Source: Scatosoma sp045124465
GTDB taxonomy: Bacteria; Bacillota; Clostridia; Christensenellales; Borkfalkiaceae
Length of the DNA: 64,000 nucleotides
Assembly (NCBI GenBank): GCA_045124465.1
Contig: JBGVLV010000023.1
Location: 62,001-126,000 of the forward strand
Reading direction: 5' to 3'
Part shown: positions 49,108-57,643 of the stretch, one piece after another
Numbering within the stretch: the first letter of the stretch is position 1
How the letters are laid out: every line of letters begins with the position of its first letter
Translations under genes and position numbers: made by a program
Notes under the pieces: model-generated
The model's input: the letters and a program-made list of their open reading frames with translations, nothing else
What the model was told of the DNA's origin: nothing
The model's database searches: none

Positions 49108-50127
49108 TTAATGCGCGACGTCTTCGGACGCGCAAGCCTTGTGCAAACGGTTCAAAACGCCCTTCATAATACCGTCTTTTTCGGTCGGTTCGATCACGAT
49201 CAGGACGTCGCATATCTTCTCCGCCTCGCGCAGTAATTTATACAGCCGCATTGCCATTTCCGCCTGATTTTTCCCGAGGTCCAGCGATTTTATATGCAAT
49301 TTTTCAAAACGCGAAATCCACTTTTCTTCGCAAAGTACCGCAATCCCTTTATTTTCAAGGGATTCAGCCAAACACGCGGAAATTGCGTTTTCGACGTTTT
49401 CGGGGGTAAAAAGCAACGTTTTGCAACGCGGCGAATAATGCTTGTACAGCACCCCCGGACTCTTGACTTTTTCGCCCGCTTTCAAATCGGGAACGTACTC
49501 CTTACAATCCCCGACGACCGCCGCGATCATCTCGCGGGTGACAAGACCGGGGCGCAAGATCGTGGGCGTATCGCCCGTGCAATCGCACACCGTACTCTCG
49601 ATCCCGCCCGTACATTCGCCGCCGTCCAAAATGAGCGGTATCTTGCCCTCGAAGTCGTCCAGCACGTGTTTCGCCGAAGTGGGGCTTACGTGGCGGGAGA
49701 GGTTCGCGCTCGGCGCGACGATGGGGATACCCACTTCCCGCAAGAACGCTTGCGCGCCCTCGTGCGAGGGTACGCGCACGGCGAGCGTGTCCAGTCCGCA
49801 GGATACGCGGGAGCTTACTTTGCCTTTCGAGGGATAGACGAGGGTCAACGGCCCCGGCAAAAACGCCTCGCGGAGTTTTTTCGCATACGGGGGATCGTAG
49901 TCCACGATGGAGCTTATATCGTAGCCCGTATGTACGTGCGCGATGAGCGGATTGTCGTTGGGTCTGCCCTTGACTTCGAAAATGCGTTTTACCGCCTCGT
50001 CGTCGAACGCGTTACCGCCCAAGCCGTATACCGTTTCCGTCGGCATTGCCACCACGCCGCCGTCGAATATTATCTTTTTCGCCTCCCGCAAGCTTTCGGG
50101 AGTGATCTGTTTTATCTGCGTTTGCAT
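49108..50127 (-). CDS. L-threonylcarbamoyladenylate synthase (Sua5/YwlC)
   Basis: Makes threonylcarbamoyl-AMP for t6A37 tRNA modification. The 339-residue protein is the long Sua5 form. The YrdC domain has GGVVAMPTETVYGLGGNAFD, KGRPNDNPLIAHV and PGPLTLVYP, and the C-terminal Sua5 domain (~residues 220-335) starts after SPGVLYKHYSP. I chose ATG at 50127; a TTG six codons upstream overlaps the dnaB stop. No clear ribosome site is seen for either, which suggests coupling to dnaB. Confidence 0.94.
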   Translation of the reverse strand: MQTQIKQITPESLREAKKIIFDGGVVAMPTETVYGLGGNAFDDEAVKRIFEVKGRPNDNPLIAHVHTGYDISSIVDYDPPYAKKLREAFLPGPLTLVYPSKGKVSSRVSCGLDTLAVRVPSHEGAQAFLREVGIPIVAPSANLSRHVSPTSAKHVLDDFEGKIPLILDGGECTGGIESTVCDCTGDTPTILRPGLVTREMIAAVVGDCKEYVPDLKAGEKVKSPGVLYKHYSPRCKTLLFTPENVENAISACLAESLENKGIAVLCEEKWISRFEKLHIKSLDLGKNQAEMAMRLYKLLREAEKICDVLIVIEPTEKDGIMKGVLNRLHKACASEDVAH

Positions 50128-50141
50128 AAGCTTTGGAAATA

Positions 50142-51677
50142 TCAATCGAAAGGAAGTTCGTCGTCGCCGTTACCGTCCGCCATCGGTTTGAGTTCGCTTT
50201 TACGGACGGGCGCGGGAGGAGGTTCGGGCATACCGTAGTCGTCCTCGGGCGCGACGTATTCTTCGTCCTCCCCGTCCGCCGCGGGCGGCTGGGGAGCGCG
50301 GGCGTATTCGGGCGGTTCGTCGTCGCGGTTCTGTTCGTCCACGTCCACGAATTTGGTACATTCGCCGATGAATTTGAGGGAAACTCTGCCCTGTTCGCCC
50401 CCTCTGTGCTTGGCGAGAATGAGTTCCGCCGCGCCTTTGACGATCTTGCCGCTCTCGATCTCTTCCGCCGTCGCGATCGCTTCGGGTCGGCTGATGAACA
50501 TAACGATGTCCGCGTCTTGCTCGATAGCGCCCGATTCGCGGAGGTCGGAAAGCTGAGGTTCTTTGGACTGGATACGGCGGAGCTGGGAAAGCGCGATGAC
50601 GGGCACTTCCAGTTCTTTCGCCATAATTTTCAGATCGCGGGTGATGGAGGCGATCTCCTGTTGTCTGTTCTCCGCGCCCGCCATTTTCGAATCCCCGCTC
50701 GACATAAGCTGGATATAGTCGATCATGATCAGATCCACCCCGCCCGCCGTCGTTTTCAGTCTGCGGCATTTGGAGAGGATCTCCGCGGGCGTGACCCGCG
50801 ACGAATCGTCAATGTAAATATTGCTCTTTTTGAGCTGATCGCTCGCGAGCATCAATTTCTTCCACTCTTTGGCGGACAGCGCACCGTCGAGCGCGCGCTG
50901 CATACTCACGTTCGCGTACGAACAAATAAGTCTTTGCACGATCTCGTGACGGGGCATTTCGAGCGAGAATACCGCGCACGTCTTGCCCGCGCGGAGCGCG
51001 GCGTGTTCGACGAGGTTCATCGCAAGCGAGGTCTTACCCATACCGGGGCGCGCCGCAAGGACGATGAGCGCCCCCGCTTGCAGGCCGTGGGTCATTTTAT
51101 CCAAACGTTTATAACCCGTGGGGATACCGCGGAAAGAGTTGGGGTCGGATTGCAATTTTTCGAATTTTTCGAGTACCTGTCCGATGATGTCCCCTTCGTT
51201 CATACCAAGGAGCGCGGAACGCTCGGACTGTTTGGAAATATCGTACACCGTCTTTTCGGCGAACGCGAGCGCGGACTGACCGTCCGTCGCGCTCATCGAA
51301 TTTTCGATGATCTTCCGCGAGGCGCGAATGAGTTTTCTGTTCACGCTGTCCCGTTTTACGATGTCGTAATAGGACTGATAGTTCGCCGCCGACGGCGTTA
51401 TCTGCGTAAGCTCGGTGAGGTAGACGATCCCGCCCGCCTTTTCCAGACAACCCTCGCCGTCCAGTTCGTCGGACACCGTGACGAGGTCGATGGGTTTTCT
51501 CCCGTTGAATACCGCCTGCATAGCGTGCAGGATATATTTATGCGACTCCTGATAGAAATCCTCTTCCGCGAGTTTTTCCACGAGGTCCGCCGCCACTTCG
51601 TTGTCGATGAGAAAGCACCCCAAAAGCGCCATCTCCGCGTCGCGGTTGTAGGGCATGGTATTGACTGCCGTTGCCAT
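50142..51677 (-). CDS. dnaB: Replicative DNA helicase DnaB with SSB-tip-like tail
   Basis: Hexameric 5'-3' helicase (DnaC of Bacillus). The 511-residue protein has the N-terminal primase-contact domain (PYNRDAEMALLGCFLID), the RecA-like motor with Walker A ARPGMGKTSLA, Walker B LIMIDYIQLM and the conserved LSQLRR, and the usual core end (FIGECTKFVDV). About 62 extra residues follow: acidic, Pro-rich, ending GDDELPFD, very like the DDDIPF tip of SSB. AGGAGA precedes the ATG. It is followed by sua5. Confidence 0.95.
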   Translation of the reverse strand: MATAVNTMPYNRDAEMALLGCFLIDNEVAADLVEKLAEEDFYQESHKYILHAMQAVFNGRKPIDLVTVSDELDGEGCLEKAGGIVYLTELTQITPSAANYQSYYDIVKRDSVNRKLIRASRKIIENSMSATDGQSALAFAEKTVYDISKQSERSALLGMNEGDIIGQVLEKFEKLQSDPNSFRGIPTGYKRLDKMTHGLQAGALIVLAARPGMGKTSLAMNLVEHAALRAGKTCAVFSLEMPRHEIVQRLICSYANVSMQRALDGALSAKEWKKLMLASDQLKKSNIYIDDSSRVTPAEILSKCRRLKTTAGGVDLIMIDYIQLMSSGDSKMAGAENRQQEIASITRDLKIMAKELEVPVIALSQLRRIQSKEPQLSDLRESGAIEQDADIVMFISRPEAIATAEEIESGKIVKGAAELILAKHRGGEQGRVSLKFIGECTKFVDVDEQNRDDEPPEYARAPQPPAADGEDEEYVAPEDDYGMPEPPPAPVRKSELKPMADGNGDDELPFD

Positions 51678-51704
51678 TTTTCGTTTCTCCTGTTTGGTTT
51701 ATGA

Positions 51705-53489
51705 TCAGTCGAGCAAGGACTTGAACTCGTCCAAGGTCTGTTTGAATTCTTGCATAGCCGTTTCGAAAGGCGTTTTCGTCGTGAGGTCCACGCCCGCCTT
51801 TTTGAGTATGGTCACGGGGTCGGTACAGCCGCCCGAGGACAAAAAGCCGAAGTAGTCCTCCACCGCTTTCTCTCCTTCCGTGAGGATACGTTTGACGATG
51901 GATATCGCCGAAATAATGCCCGTCGCGTATTTATACACGTAGAACGCGCTGTAAAAGTGCGGGATACGCGCCCATTCGTACGCGATCTCCTCATCGTGTA
52001 CGATCCCGTCGCCGTAGTATTTCTTGTTCAGACCGTAATACGTTTCGTTGAGGCTCTCTTTGGTGAGCGCCTCGCCCTCTTCGGCTTTGGCGTGCGCGAG
52101 CTGTTCGAATTCCGCGAACTGGGTCTGACGGAACAGCGTTGCGCGGAACATATCCATATAGTAATTGAGCAGGTATTTTTTCAAGTTCTTATCCTGCGTG
52201 CCGTTATACAAATGTTTGAGGAGCAGGACTTCGTTGACGGTGCTTGCGATCTCGGCGAGGAATATCGTATAGTCGGCTTTGGCGTAAGGCTGGCTTGCGT
52301 TGGACTTATACGTGTGCATTGCGTGACCCATTTCGTGGGCGATGGTGAACATATCGTTCGTCGTCGGTTGGTAGTTGAGCAGCACGTACGGGTGCGGAGC
52401 GTCGTACACGCCCGCGGAGTATGCGCCGCTGCGCTTGCCTTCGTTTTCGCAAACGTCTATCCAGCCCTCTTTTTTCGCTTTTTCGAGCAAGTTCTGATAG
52501 TCTTTTCCGAGCGGTGCAAGACCTTCCACGACGAGTTTATACGCCTCGTCGAAGGGAAGTTTTATATCGGCGTTTTCCACGAGGGGAACGTAGATATCGT
52601 ACATGTGCTGTTCCTTCATACCGAGGACTTTTTTCCGCAAGCGGATATATTCGTGCATGGTCGGCAGAGCGGCGTGGGTAGCCTCGATGAGGTTTTCGTA
52701 TACCCGTTTATCGACGTCTTCGCCCGCAAGCGCCATATCCAGACAGCTGTCGTATTTACGGACGGTCTTATAGAAAACGTTCTTTTTTACGTTGCTGTAA
52801 TAGGTCTGGGAGATCGCGTCGATGAGTTTGATATACGCGCCGTAGTATTTTTCGAACCAGTCCTTTCTCTCCTCGACCGTACCCGAACGGAGCGCGACCC
52901 CGTACATACCGTGGCTTATCTGCGTTTCCTCGCCGTCGAGCGTCGCTTTGGGCAAATTGAGGTTTGCGTTATTGAGCATGGAGAACACGCTCTGGAAATC
53001 GCCCATAACGTCGCTGCCGAGGGTGAGGAGTTTCTCCTCCGCCGCGCTGAGCACGTGGGCTTTGGAATCGGCGATCTTTTTCAAGCGGTAGTCGTACGCG
53101 CGAAAGTCGGGATCGGCGGTAAACGATTGCAGAGTCTTTTCGTCGAGTTCGGTGAGTTGGGGTTCGACGAAGGAAAATTCCGCGAATATTTTGGACACGA
53201 GCGCGCCGATCTTGGCGAGCGCGGAGGTCGTTTTGGAGTCGCGCACGTCCTCGTCGTGGCGCATATTCGCGTACAGATAGAGTTTTTCCATTCTGCGGGA
53301 GATGGTATCGATGAGCGAGAAACAGTCGAGCAAGGTCCGTTTATCGCCGAGTTTCCCGTCGAACTTGGAAAAGTCGTATGCGCCGTAGTCTTTTTCCACA
53401 GCTTTATATTCCTGTTCCCAAGCCTCGTCGCTTGTAAAAATATCGTGGATCTGCCATTTGAGATCGTTAGAGATTTCCGTTCTTTTCAT
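51705..53489 (-). CDS. pepF: Oligoendopeptidase F
   Basis: Cytoplasmic M3-family zinc metallopeptidase that cleaves short peptides. The 594-residue length fits PepF. The zinc motif is IAHEMGHAMHTY (HEXXH) with the downstream Glu in LAEIASTVNE. The N-terminal helical domain and ICENEGKRSGAYS substrate-loop region are conserved. It starts with ATG and a weak ribosome site. It ends 27 bases before the dnaB start, and may be transcribed with it. Confidence 0.95.
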   Translation of the reverse strand: MKRTEISNDLKWQIHDIFTSDEAWEQEYKAVEKDYGAYDFSKFDGKLGDKRTLLDCFSLIDTISRRMEKLYLYANMRHDEDVRDSKTTSALAKIGALVSKIFAEFSFVEPQLTELDEKTLQSFTADPDFRAYDYRLKKIADSKAHVLSAAEEKLLTLGSDVMGDFQSVFSMLNNANLNLPKATLDGEETQISHGMYGVALRSGTVEERKDWFEKYYGAYIKLIDAISQTYYSNVKKNVFYKTVRKYDSCLDMALAGEDVDKRVYENLIEATHAALPTMHEYIRLRKKVLGMKEQHMYDIYVPLVENADIKLPFDEAYKLVVEGLAPLGKDYQNLLEKAKKEGWIDVCENEGKRSGAYSAGVYDAPHPYVLLNYQPTTNDMFTIAHEMGHAMHTYKSNASQPYAKADYTIFLAEIASTVNEVLLLKHLYNGTQDKNLKKYLLNYYMDMFRATLFRQTQFAEFEQLAHAKAEEGEALTKESLNETYYGLNKKYYGDGIVHDEEIAYEWARIPHFYSAFYVYKYATGIISAISIVKRILTEGEKAVEDYFGFLSSGGCTDPVTILKKAGVDLTTKTPFETAMQEFKQTLDEFKSLLD

Positions 53490-53569
53490 ATCTGATCTGA
53501 TTCCTTTTTTAAAAGCACCGCCGCCGTGGGGCGGTCGGGGGTATGGAAGGGGCGGGGCCGCCCCTTGCG

Positions 53570-54925
53570 TTAGTTTTTAAAGCTATGAATGGGCGCGGGG
53601 ATATTGCCGCCGCGGTTGATAAGGCGGGAAGAGTCGCAGTTATGCACGGGCATGATGGGCGCTCTGCCTAACAGTCCGCCGAAATTCACTTGCTCGCCTA
53701 CGCCTTTGCCCGGCGCGGGAATGATACGGACCGCCGTCGTCTTGTTGTTTATCATACCGATCGCCGCCTCGTCCGCGATCATCGCCGAGATCGTCGTCGC
53801 CGGCGTGTCGCCCGGGATCGCGATCATGTCCAAACCTACGCTGCATACGCAGGTCATCGCCTCTAATTTATCCAGCGTTATCGCGCCTTTCTCCGCCGCG
53901 CGGATCATTCCGATGTCTTCGGAAACGGGTATGAACGCGCCCGAAAGCCCGCCTACGCGCGAGGACGCCATAACGCCCCCTTTCTTCACCGCGTCGTTGA
54001 GCAACGCGAGCGCCGCCGTCGTGCCGTGACCGCCTACCGTTTCTATGCCCATCTCTTCGAGGATCTGCGCTACCGAATCCCCCATCGCGGGCGTAGGAGC
54101 AAGCGACAAATCCACGATACCGAAGTTCGCGTTCAGGCGTTTCGACGCCTCTTTCGCGACCAACTGTCCCGCGCGCGTGATCTTGAACGCCGTACGCTTT
54201 ATCATCTCCGCGACTTCCGTCAGGTCGGCGTCGGGGATCTGTTCGAGCGCGTGCTTTACAACGCCCGGACCCGATACGCCTACGTTGACGACCGTATCCG
54301 CCTCGCCTACGCCGTGGAACGCGCCCGCCATGAACGGGTTGTCCTCTACCGCGTTACAGAACGCGACCAGTTTCGCCGCGCCGATACCGTCTTTCTCTTT
54401 CGTCAGCGCCGCCGCCTCTTTGAATACCTCGCCGAGGAGTTTTACCGCCTCCATATTGATCCCCGTCTTACTCGAACCTACGTTGACCGACGAGCAAAGA
54501 CGGTCGGTCGTCGCCAAGACCTCGGGGATCGTGCGTATGAACGTACGCTCGTAATCGGCGGTTGCCTTATGCACGAGCGCGGAATAGCCGCCGAGAAAGT
54601 CTATCCCGAGCGTTTTCGCCGCGTTATCGAGCGCTTTGCCGACGAGCGGGGCTTTCTCGGGGAACGCCGCCGTTATCAGGCTCACGGGGGTGACGGATAC
54701 GCGTTTATTGACGATGGGGATACCGTATTCGCCCGAAAGGTCTTGGGCGGTCTTGACGATATTTTCCGCTTTTTTACACACGAGGTCGTAGACTTTCGCC
54801 GCCGTTTCCTCCGCCGTGTCGCGGATACAGCCAAGCAGGGATATGCCCATCGTGATCGTGCGGATATCGAGGTGTTCTTTCTCCACCATCGCGATGGTTT
54901 CGAGTACGTCTTTATTACTGAACAT
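53570..54925 (-). CDS. PFL/UPF0210 (DUF711) family protein
   Basis: A 451-residue protein of the UPF0210/DUF711 family, related in fold to pyruvate formate-lyase-like proteins; its function is unknown. Family features are DIRTITMGISLLGC near the N-terminus, KRVSVTPVSLI, VGSSKTGINMEAV and DLSLAPTPAMGDS. In Firmicutes it is nearly always coupled to the small ACT protein found here 23 bases upstream, which suggests amino-acid-responsive control. GGGAGG precedes the ATG. Confidence 0.92.
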   Translation of the reverse strand: MFSNKDVLETIAMVEKEHLDIRTITMGISLLGCIRDTAEETAAKVYDLVCKKAENIVKTAQDLSGEYGIPIVNKRVSVTPVSLITAAFPEKAPLVGKALDNAAKTLGIDFLGGYSALVHKATADYERTFIRTIPEVLATTDRLCSSVNVGSSKTGINMEAVKLLGEVFKEAAALTKEKDGIGAAKLVAFCNAVEDNPFMAGAFHGVGEADTVVNVGVSGPGVVKHALEQIPDADLTEVAEMIKRTAFKITRAGQLVAKEASKRLNANFGIVDLSLAPTPAMGDSVAQILEEMGIETVGGHGTTAALALLNDAVKKGGVMASSRVGGLSGAFIPVSEDIGMIRAAEKGAITLDKLEAMTCVCSVGLDMIAIPGDTPATTISAMIADEAAIGMINNKTTAVRIIPAPGKGVGEQVNFGGLLGRAPIMPVHNCDSSRLINRGGNIPAPIHSFKN

Positions 54926-54948
54926 TTACTTTCTCCTCCCGCCGCGAT

Positions 54949-55218
54949 TCAGATATTGTGCATAGCGTTGAAGATATCTTCGTGTTGCATATACACCGCC
55001 ATACCGATCTGTTTGCCAAGCTCGGAACATTCTTTCGCGAGCGTCGCAAGCTCCTCTTTCGCCTGCGATATATCCACGATCATGATCATGGCGAAATATT
55101 CGCCGAGAATGGTCTGGGAAATGTCCTCGATATTCGCGCCTTTCTCCGCTAAAAACGCGCTGATCTTCGCGATGATGCCTTTTCTGTCTTTACCCGTTAC
55201 GGTGACTACTGTTCTCAT
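54949..55218 (-). CDS. ACT-domain protein (UPF0237 type)
   Basis: An 89-residue single ACT domain (TVTGKDRKGIIAKISAFLAE, GANIEDISQTIL), a small-molecule-binding regulatory fold. It is the conserved partner of the DUF711 protein that follows. Its start overlaps the upstream stop as ATGA, and AAGGAG lies nine bases before. Confidence 0.93.
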   Translation of the reverse strand: MRTVVTVTGKDRKGIIAKISAFLAEKGANIEDISQTILGEYFAMIMIVDISQAKEELATLAKECSELGKQIGMAVYMQHEDIFNAMHNI

Positions 55219-55844
55219 TTGTTTTGTTCTCCTTTTTCAATATTCTCTTCTATGTTTTCGGTCGATTCGGATTCGTCCGACGTTTCCTCTTCTTCGTATT
55301 CCCCGTCCTCTTCTTCGAATTCGAGGGCGTGGCGTTCGAGTATCTCGTACTGTACGAGCATATTGCCTTGCGAGATATAGCGGACGAGGTCGCCTTCGCT
55401 AAACTCGGGCAGGGGTTTTTCGGGATCGGCGTAGACTTCGCGTTCCAGCCATTCCTGTTTCTTTTTATTCCACGTTTCGAACACGCAGGCGACGACGTCG
55501 ATATTGTCTTTTTGCAGGCTCTTTTCGCGGAAACGGTAGAAATAGTTCTTTTCTTCCATTTTCAAACCCTCGCTGACGTAGCCGAGCATTTTACAATAAC
55601 GGCGGACGCGGCTGTATTTAATGGACATAAACACGACCGCGAACACGACGTACAATACCGACGACACGTACACGCAGGCTTTGGGTAAGAACTTCGATGC
55701 CACGTAGGGCAGGGATATGAAATATATAAGCCACGCCGCGCAAAAGGCGAGGTAGAATACCGTTACGCACATAAAGACCGTAAACAGTTTCTGTTTTTGT
55801 TTATGCGCCGCCAGATAGTCGGCGTCCTGATACACGGATATCAT
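55215..55844 (-). CDS. Membrane protein with acidic C-terminal tail
   Basis: A 209-residue protein that I do not recognise. Two transmembrane helices (~residues 20-45 and 55-78) lie near the N-terminus, followed by a cytoplasmic-type domain (YFYRFREKSLQKDNIDVVA, WNKKKQEWLEREVY) and a highly acidic tail (EEEDGEYEEEETSDESES). It overlaps the ACT gene by four bases and starts 13 bases after the DegV gene, so it is part of a DegV-membrane-ACT-DUF711 unit. AGGAGA precedes the ATG. Confidence 0.75.
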   Translation of the reverse strand: MISVYQDADYLAAHKQKQKLFTVFMCVTVFYLAFCAAWLIYFISLPYVASKFLPKACVYVSSVLYVVFAVVFMSIKYSRVRRYCKMLGYVSEGLKMEEKNYFYRFREKSLQKDNIDVVACVFETWNKKKQEWLEREVYADPEKPLPEFSEGDLVRYISQGNMLVQYEILERHALEFEEEDGEYEEEETSDESESTENIEENIEKGEQNK

Positions 55845-55857
55845 TGTTCTTCTCCTG

Positions 55858-56703
55858 TCAAGGGTTATAGATAAACAGCACGCCGAGCGTGTTTCTGCCG
55901 CAATGGCTGGTCACGATCGAGCCGGCGACCGTTTCGACGACTTCGTCGAAGTCGAAAAGCTCTTTCACGCGTTCTTTCGCCAGTTCTACGAGTTCGCGGT
56001 CTGCGGACGAATGGGTGACGAAACAGCGGGTCTTATCGTAGTCGGGGTATTCGGCTTTGAGTTCGTCGGTATATTTCCTGATACACGCCGACATATCGCC
56101 GCGGTATTTACCGCCCTGCACGAGCGCGCCCTCTTTCATCACGATCTTGGGGTGGATCTTCAAAAGGTTCGCGCCGTAAAGCTGCATTCTCGAACACCTG
56201 CCGCCCTTGAAAAGGTAGTCCAGACGGTCGGGAACGAAAGAGGTGTTTACGTGGAGTTTGAGTTCGTTTACGGTATCCTCTATTTCGTCGATCGTTTTGC
56301 CCCGATCGCGCATATCCGCCGCCTTACAAACGAGCAGACCTTGTCCCGACGAGAGCGCCATACTGTCGATGACGCGGACTTTGCCGCCGAATCCCTCCGC
56401 CGCTTGTTTGGCGAAGTTATGCGAGCCGGAGCTTTTCGCGGAAATATTGAAATGCAGCACGTAGTCGTTGCCTTCCAGTTCCTTGGCGAAAAATTCTTCG
56501 TATTCGCCTATGCTCGGCGCGCTGGTCTTGGGCAGGATCTTGGTCTTTGCCACGAAGTCGAAGATCTCCTGCGGCGTAATATCCACGCCGTCGCGGTATG
56601 CCGACCCGTCCAGATTGACCTGCAAGGGCAGGATATGGATATCGCGTTCGGCGGTCAGATGGCTCAAATCGCAAGTGCTGTCCGAGGTTATCCTTATTTT
56701 CAT
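55858..56703 (-). CDS. DegV family fatty-acid-binding protein
   Basis: A 281-residue DegV-family protein. Some members (FakB) present fatty acids to the kinase FakA for incorporation into lipids. Conserved features are ITSDSTCDL at the start, the lipid-contact SAPSIGEYEEFF, SSGQGLLVCKAA, YLFKGGRCSRMQ and IVTSHCGRNTLGVLF. FakA is not in the window. AAGGAGAG precedes the ATG. Probably the first gene of the ACT/DUF711 unit. Confidence 0.92.
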   Translation of the reverse strand: MKIRITSDSTCDLSHLTAERDIHILPLQVNLDGSAYRDGVDITPQEIFDFVAKTKILPKTSAPSIGEYEEFFAKELEGNDYVLHFNISAKSSGSHNFAKQAAEGFGGKVRVIDSMALSSGQGLLVCKAADMRDRGKTIDEIEDTVNELKLHVNTSFVPDRLDYLFKGGRCSRMQLYGANLLKIHPKIVMKEGALVQGGKYRGDMSACIRKYTDELKAEYPDYDKTRCFVTHSSADRELVELAKERVKELFDFDEVVETVAGSIVTSHCGRNTLGVLFIYNP

Positions 56704-56744
56704 AAACTTATCTCTCCTTGAATATGTTTTATGGTTTTATCTTT

Positions 56745-57443
56745 TTATGCTTTGATATCGCTATCGGGGAAGAACAGAGCGCTCAAAACGCTTTTATATT
56801 CTATCGCCCAGTCGGGGATCACGCCGACGATATCCGTTTTTTTATAGAGATCGTCGAGGTGAGAACCTTTTATGTTATTGCCGTACACGTCCAGATACCG
56901 ACTGTCGATACTGCTGCCGTAGCCGCTGCGGTTATCGCCGAGGAAGAACACTTCGCCCTCGTCTACGCGGTACTCGGAAAAGTCGTAGTTCGCTTTATGG
57001 GAATCGTTCACGCCGTAATAGGCGTACGGTTCGTCGAGTACTTCCCACGTCTGTCTGTCGTCTTTGGAGATCTCCACGACGCCGTCCGTGCAACGCACCC
57101 ATTCCCCTTCGAGGGCGACGAGGCGTTTGACGAGATGTCCGCCCGCCACGCCTTTACACTCCGAATAGCCCGTGACGTCTATGATGATGACGTCGCCGCG
57201 TTCGGCGGTATGCGTTTTATCCACGCGGCGCATAAACAGTTTATCGCCGTCTTGGAGGGTGTTCCGCATCGAACTGCCCGAGACCTCCACGCCGCTGAAC
57301 GTATTGACGAACCAAAACCTGCCGAACAGGAATACCGCGAGCACGCACAAGAGCGCGAGAGCGAAGAGGAAATTCGAGGTGCGTTCCTTAAAACCGAAAC
57401 GGGATTCGTAGAGCGCGTTATCCCTGATCTGTTTTCGTTTCAT
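56745..57443 (-). CDS. lepB: Signal peptidase I
   Basis: Membrane-bound S26 peptidase that removes Sec signal peptides. The 232-residue protein has one N-terminal transmembrane helix (~residues 24-46), catalytic Ser58 (SGSSMRNTL), Lys106 (HLVKRLVAL) and the box E motif FLGDNRSGYGSSIDSR. An insert between boxes (residues ~122-160) is longer than in the smallest forms. GGAGGAT precedes the ATG. Its start overlaps the DUF951 gene by 26 bases. Confidence 0.94.
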   Translation of the reverse strand: MKRKQIRDNALYESRFGFKERTSNFLFALALLCVLAVFLFGRFWFVNTFSGVEVSGSSMRNTLQDGDKLFMRRVDKTHTAERGDVIIIDVTGYSECKGVAGGHLVKRLVALEGEWVRCTDGVVEISKDDRQTWEVLDEPYAYYGVNDSHKANYDFSEYRVDEGEVFFLGDNRSGYGSSIDSRYLDVYGNNIKGSHLDDLYKKTDIVGVIPDWAIEYKSVLSALFFPDSDIKA

Positions 57444-57627
57444 AGCTATCCTCCGATCTCCTTACCGATTTGACCCGTCTTTTGAGTTCGTCGCGCGTGA
57501 GATTGACGTATTTGCCGCACGTGGCGCATTGTATCTTCACGTCCGCGCCGAGGCGGACGATCTTCCAGTCCTTGCCCCCGCACGGGTGTTGTTTTTTGAG
57601 CGTGACGACGTCGTTTATCCCGTACAT
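57418..57627 (-). CDS. DUF951 family zinc-ribbon-like protein
   Basis: A 69-residue protein matching DUF951, a small Firmicute family with unknown function. VVTLKKQHPCGGKDWKIVRL, then GADVKIQCATCGKYVNL: the paired CG and CxxC cysteines suggest a metal site and an OB/SH3-like fold. The tail overlaps the lepB start by 26 bases. AAAGGAAA precedes the ATG. Confidence 0.88.
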   Translation of the reverse strand: MYGINDVVTLKKQHPCGGKDWKIVRLGADVKIQCATCGKYVNLTRDELKRRVKSVRRSEDSYETKTDQG

Positions 57628-57643
57628 ACCCCTTTCCTTTCTC

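Noticed and set aside
53540..53569. Terminator after the DUF711 gene
   Set aside because: A GGGGCGG/CCGCCCC stem is present but lacks a T-run; it may only reflect local GC richness.
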